DNA of 7,182 bases from Muricomes sp. (GTDB lineage Bacteria > Bacillota > Clostridia > Lachnospirales > Lachnospiraceae), in contig JAHHTM010000060.1 in the NCBI GenBank assembly GCA_020024675.1, positions 1 through 7,182 on the forward strand, in the 5' to 3' direction. Within the stretch, counting starts at the first letter, position 1. Each line of letters starts with the position of its first letter. Both the position numbers and the translations under genes were made by a program. The notes under the pieces are model-generated. The model was given only the letters and a program-made list of their open reading frames with translations. It was not told where the DNA came from and ran no database searches. Below are positions 5,604 through 7,182 of the stretch, in pieces.

Positions 5604-5894
5604 TTATTTGTCTTTCATCCGGTCAAATACCATGTCATATCCGTCATTTCCATAATTCAATGATCGGTTAACACGACTGATCGTGGCTGTAGAAGCGCCC
5701 GTCTTCTCAGCGATTTCAAGATATGTCTTCTGCTCTCTAAGCATCATGGCAACTTCAAATCTCTGTGACAGTGACAACAGTTCATTAATTGTACAAATAT
5801 CTTCGAAAAAGGTATAACACTCATCCTTATTACTCAGACACAAGATTCCGTCAAACAGATGGTCTACAGCTTCTGTCTTAATCTTTTTTCCCAT
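5604..5894 (-). CDS. TrpR-like regulator, YerC/YecD family
   Basis: This 96-residue protein matches the YerC/YecD branch of the TrpR fold. All family landmarks are present: EAVDHLFDGILCL (8-20), a helix with ECYTFFEDICTINELLSLSQR (25-45), and the helix-turn-helix KTYLEIAEKTGASTATISRV (56-75) followed by NRSLNYGNDGYD, an almost invariant ending. It is expected to be a small dimeric DNA-binding protein in the cytoplasm. TrpR itself binds tryptophan, but this branch has no established ligand or regulon that I know of. The start is ATG 5894, nine bases after AGGAG. In Bacillus subtilis yerC also lies close to pcrA, so the neighbourhood is an old one, here with the DUF1836 gene between them. It has its own promoter (5934-5962) and shares a terminator with the convergent gene. 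Confidence 0.92.
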   Translation of the reverse strand: MGKKIKTEAVDHLFDGILCLSNKDECYTFFEDICTINELLSLSQRFEVAMMLREQKTYLEIAEKTGASTATISRVNRSLNYGNDGYDMVFDRMKDK

Positions 5895-5933
5895 TATTCC
5901 GTTCTCCTTTGTCAGCCATTCGACTTCTGTTAC

Positions 5934-5962
5934 ATTTTAGCACACTAAATTTATGAAGTCTA
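5934..5962 (-). promoter_or_regulatory. Promoter of the yerC/yecD gene
   Basis: On the minus strand TAGACT (5962-5957), a 17-base spacer ending in TGC, and TAAAAT (5939-5934) form a moderate promoter with an extended -10. Transcription would start near 5927, about 33 bases before the ATG. Confidence 0.6.
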
Positions 5963-5978
5963 CACTTTTCTTTAAAAT

Positions 5979-5988
5979 TTGTATACAA
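5979..5988. promoter_or_regulatory. Palindrome TTGTATACAA upstream of the yerC/yecD promoter
   Basis: TTGTATACAA is an exact 10-bp palindrome, extended with one mismatch to AATTTGTATACAATTT. It lies 16 bases upstream of the yerC/yecD -35 and just past the end of the PHP phosphatase gene. The shape resembles operators of GntR-type or other dimeric regulators. No T-run fits a terminator, and no other terminator is visible after the PHP gene. Confidence 0.35.
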
Positions 5989-5996
5989 TTTATATT

Positions 5997-6716
5997 TTAC
6001 TTATATTTATTAATATAAGGTTTCAATTTTTTTATATCTGTTGTAGCTACAAGCTCTTCTGGAAATGCACAATATTCAAGAATCTCTTCAACATATTTAA
6101 AATTTCCTGCATCAACATCAACATGTGCATCACTGCCTGTCGTAATCATAACTTCATATTGTTTACAAAGATCAAGCATTTGTAACACGTTCTCTCTTGC
6201 TCCTTCTCTAAATGTAATCGGACTTAAGGATGAATTATTCACTTCAAGCAGTGTTTCTGTTTCTTTCGCCATTCTTACAATTTGCTCATAATCAATTGGA
6301 AAACGACTATCATCTGGGTGACCAATAATATTTACATATGGTTTTTTCATTACTTCTAAATATGACTGTGTATTTTCTTCAACTGTGTGGTTCAAGCCAT
6401 AGCAAGGTGGATGAATACTTGCGATTACAATATCTAATTTTTTACATATATCTTCTGGAAGATCTACATTGCCTAATGGATCCAAAATGTTTAATTCTGT
6501 TCCTAAAAGTAACTCTACACCATCCATTTGTCGTGGAACTTTATCAAGATTCATAAAATAATAGGAATGGCAAGTTCCTGGCATTGCCGGCGCATGTTCT
6601 GTAAGACATTGTACTTTCAAACCTTTTTCATATGCTGCCTTTGCCATATCGTGTATTGTACTGTAAGCGTGTCCACTGACCAATGTATGTGCATGTGTAT
6701 CAATTATTAAATTCAT
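5997..6716 (-). CDS. YcdX-type PHP domain phosphatase (metal-dependent hydrolase)
   Basis: This complete 239-residue PHP protein is close to E. coli YcdX, a phosphatase with a three-metal (zinc) site. All nine YcdX-type ligands appear in order: His8 and His10 in DTHAHT, His16, His41 in LTEHAP, Glu74 in LGTELN, His102 in IASIHPP, His133 in IIGHPDD, and Asp196 and His198 in GSDAH. It should be a cytoplasmic monophosphatase with an unknown natural substrate; histidinol-phosphatase and polymerase-type PHP proteins share the fold, but the length and ligand spacing fit YcdX best. I start it at ATG 6716, six bases after GAAGG. An in-frame TTG at 6722 would add two residues but lies in the spacer of that Shine-Dalgarno site. 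Its promoter at 6769-6796 is separate from the divergent 61-residue gene's, and no terminator follows before the yerC/yecD promoter. Confidence 0.92.
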   Translation of the reverse strand: MNLIIDTHAHTLVSGHAYSTIHDMAKAAYEKGLKVQCLTEHAPAMPGTCHSYYFMNLDKVPRQMDGVELLLGTELNILDPLGNVDLPEDICKKLDIVIASIHPPCYGLNHTVEENTQSYLEVMKKPYVNIIGHPDDSRFPIDYEQIVRMAKETETLLEVNNSSLSPITFREGARENVLQMLDLCKQYEVMITTGSDAHVDVDAGNFKYVEEILEYCAFPEELVATTDIKKLKPYINKYK

Positions 6717-6768
6717 AATCAACCTTCTTTCATATTGAATTATTTTTTAAGTTATATTTTTCTTCTTG

Positions 6769-6796
6769 AGTATAACATATTTCTTTGTGAATACAA
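6769..6796 (-). promoter_or_regulatory. Promoter of the PHP phosphatase gene
   Basis: On the minus strand TTGTAT (6796-6791), a 16-base spacer ending in TGT, and TATACT (6774-6769) form an extended -10 promoter. Transcription would begin near 6762, about 45 bases before the start codon. Confidence 0.6.
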
Positions 6797-6857
6797 TTTT
6801 TAAATGAGAAGATACTATATATGAAACAATATTTTTAAATAGATTGGAGTGTTAAAC

Positions 6858-7043
6858 ATGTTAGATAAAAAGGAAAATCAAAAGCTCATCGATCAGTTTG
6901 ATTACCTCAAAAACGCTGCCTGTGTAACAGACTGCACTGGTCTTATTCCTTCTTCTATAGAAAATAATTCCGAAAAAACTTCTTATAAAGATCTCTTGCA
7001 ATATGAACCAACTGTTATTAGACCTAAAAATCCAAAACAATAA
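6858..7043 (+). CDS. Small orphan protein, 61 residues, with a CVTDCTGLIPS motif
   Basis: ATG 6858 lies nine bases after GGAG (6845-6848); the in-frame GTG at 6849 overlaps that site and is unlikely. The 61-residue product has a charged helix (1-18, ending FDYLKNA), a compact central motif CVTDCTGLIPS (22-32) with two Cys four residues apart, and a polar Pro-rich tail (EPTVIRPKNPKQ). It has no signal peptide or membrane segment. I recall similar short clostridial proteins with a DCTGLIP motif but cannot name a family, so the function is unknown. A clear terminator follows at 7065-7092, which with the ribosome binding site makes this a real gene. It is divergent from the PHP phosphatase gene with a 141-base spacer. 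I could not find a convincing promoter on this strand. Confidence 0.7.
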   Translation: MLDKKENQKLIDQFDYLKNAACVTDCTGLIPSSIENNSEKTSYKDLLQYEPTVIRPKNPKQ

Positions 7044-7064
7044 CTACTATTTTTTCAGAATATT

Positions 7065-7103
7065 CCCTGTAAGATTACATGATCTTGCAGGGTTTCCATT
7101 TTT
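7065..7103 (+). terminator. Rho-independent terminator of the 61-residue gene
   Basis: CCCTGTAAGAT (7065-7075) pairs with ATCTTGCAGGG (7082-7092) over 11 bp with one U-G wobble and a six-base loop, followed by TTTCCATTTTT. The wobble would be an A-C mismatch on the other strand, so it works for the plus strand. Confidence 0.85.
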
Positions 7104-7128
7104 CTCCTTTTACATCGAATATTTTTTC

Positions 7129-7157
7129 TTGTCGAATTATATACATAATGTTATAAT
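7129..7157 (+). promoter_or_regulatory. Promoter at the right edge, with an overlapping inverted repeat
   Basis: TTGTCG (7129-7134), a 17-base spacer ending in TGT, and TATAAT (7152-7157) form an extended -10 promoter. It points out of the window, so its gene is not visible. The inverted repeat TATACAT-N9-ATGTATA (7140-7162) covers the spacer and the -10, the usual place for a repressor operator. Confidence 0.65.
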
Positions 7158-7182
7158 GTATACGTTGTATATTACCTAAGAA

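Noticed and set aside
6716..6722. TTG start at 6722 for the PHP phosphatase
   Set aside because: It falls between the Shine-Dalgarno site and the better ATG at 6716.
6813..6818. TACTAT as -10 of the 61-residue gene
   Set aside because: The nearest -35-like hexamer, TTGTGA at 6785-6790, is 22 bases away, which is too far.
1..7182. CRISPR array, tRNA, rRNA or intact insertion sequence
   Set aside because: No regularly spaced repeats, cloverleaf sequences, rRNA-like blocks, transposase motifs or terminal inverted repeats were seen.

Overview
The window is ordinary low-GC Firmicute chromosome. AT-rich intergenic DNA, strong Shine-Dalgarno sites, TATAAT-type promoters and the gene set (RlmD/RlmCD, PcrA, a DUF1836 regulator, a YerC/YecD TrpR-like regulator, a YcdX-type PHP phosphatase) suggest a gut clostridium, most likely Lachnospiraceae. 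That assignment is my inference from protein style; no search was possible.

Layout. Positions 1-770 are an orphan-rich patch that looks less AT-rich than the rest. It holds the first nine codons of a minus-strand gene leaving the window, a 96-residue minus-strand ORF of unknown function with a doubtful start, and about 320 bases with one weak short ORF. The patch ends at a long wobble-containing terminator hairpin that closes rlmD. From 774 to 4781 all genes are on the minus strand: rlmD (774-2144), a small membrane protein with an acidic tail (2235-2477), and the UvrD-type helicase gene pcrA (2573-4781). A divergent promoter pair at 4874-4951 serves pcrA leftward and the DUF1836 regulator gene (4972-5565) rightward. 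A symmetric terminator separates that gene from the convergent yerC/yecD gene (5604-5894). A PHP phosphatase gene (5997-6716, minus) follows, then a divergent 61-residue orphan (6858-7043, plus) with its own terminator, and a strong promoter at the right edge that drives something beyond the window.

The main anomaly is pcrA. It is split into two frames at about 3570-3574. Compared with the family pattern, exactly 17 nt appear to be missing at an ATCTT sequence, which is what a deletion between two short direct repeats would leave. The restored protein would be about 741 residues, a normal PcrA length. As written, the ATPase motifs I to IV lie on one fragment and motifs V and VI on the other. 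PcrA is essential in Bacillus subtilis, so this is either a sequence or assembly artefact or a striking lesion.

The genes do not form one pathway: rRNA modification, DNA repair and replication-conflict resolution, and small regulators simply sit together. I found no defence system, CRISPR array, intact mobile element, tRNA or rRNA, and I see no convincing new multi-gene system. The items most worth a second look are the pcrA lesion, two DnaA-box-like repeats in the pcrA leader, the orphan patch at the left end, the small orphan proteins, and several unexplained palindromes at promoters.
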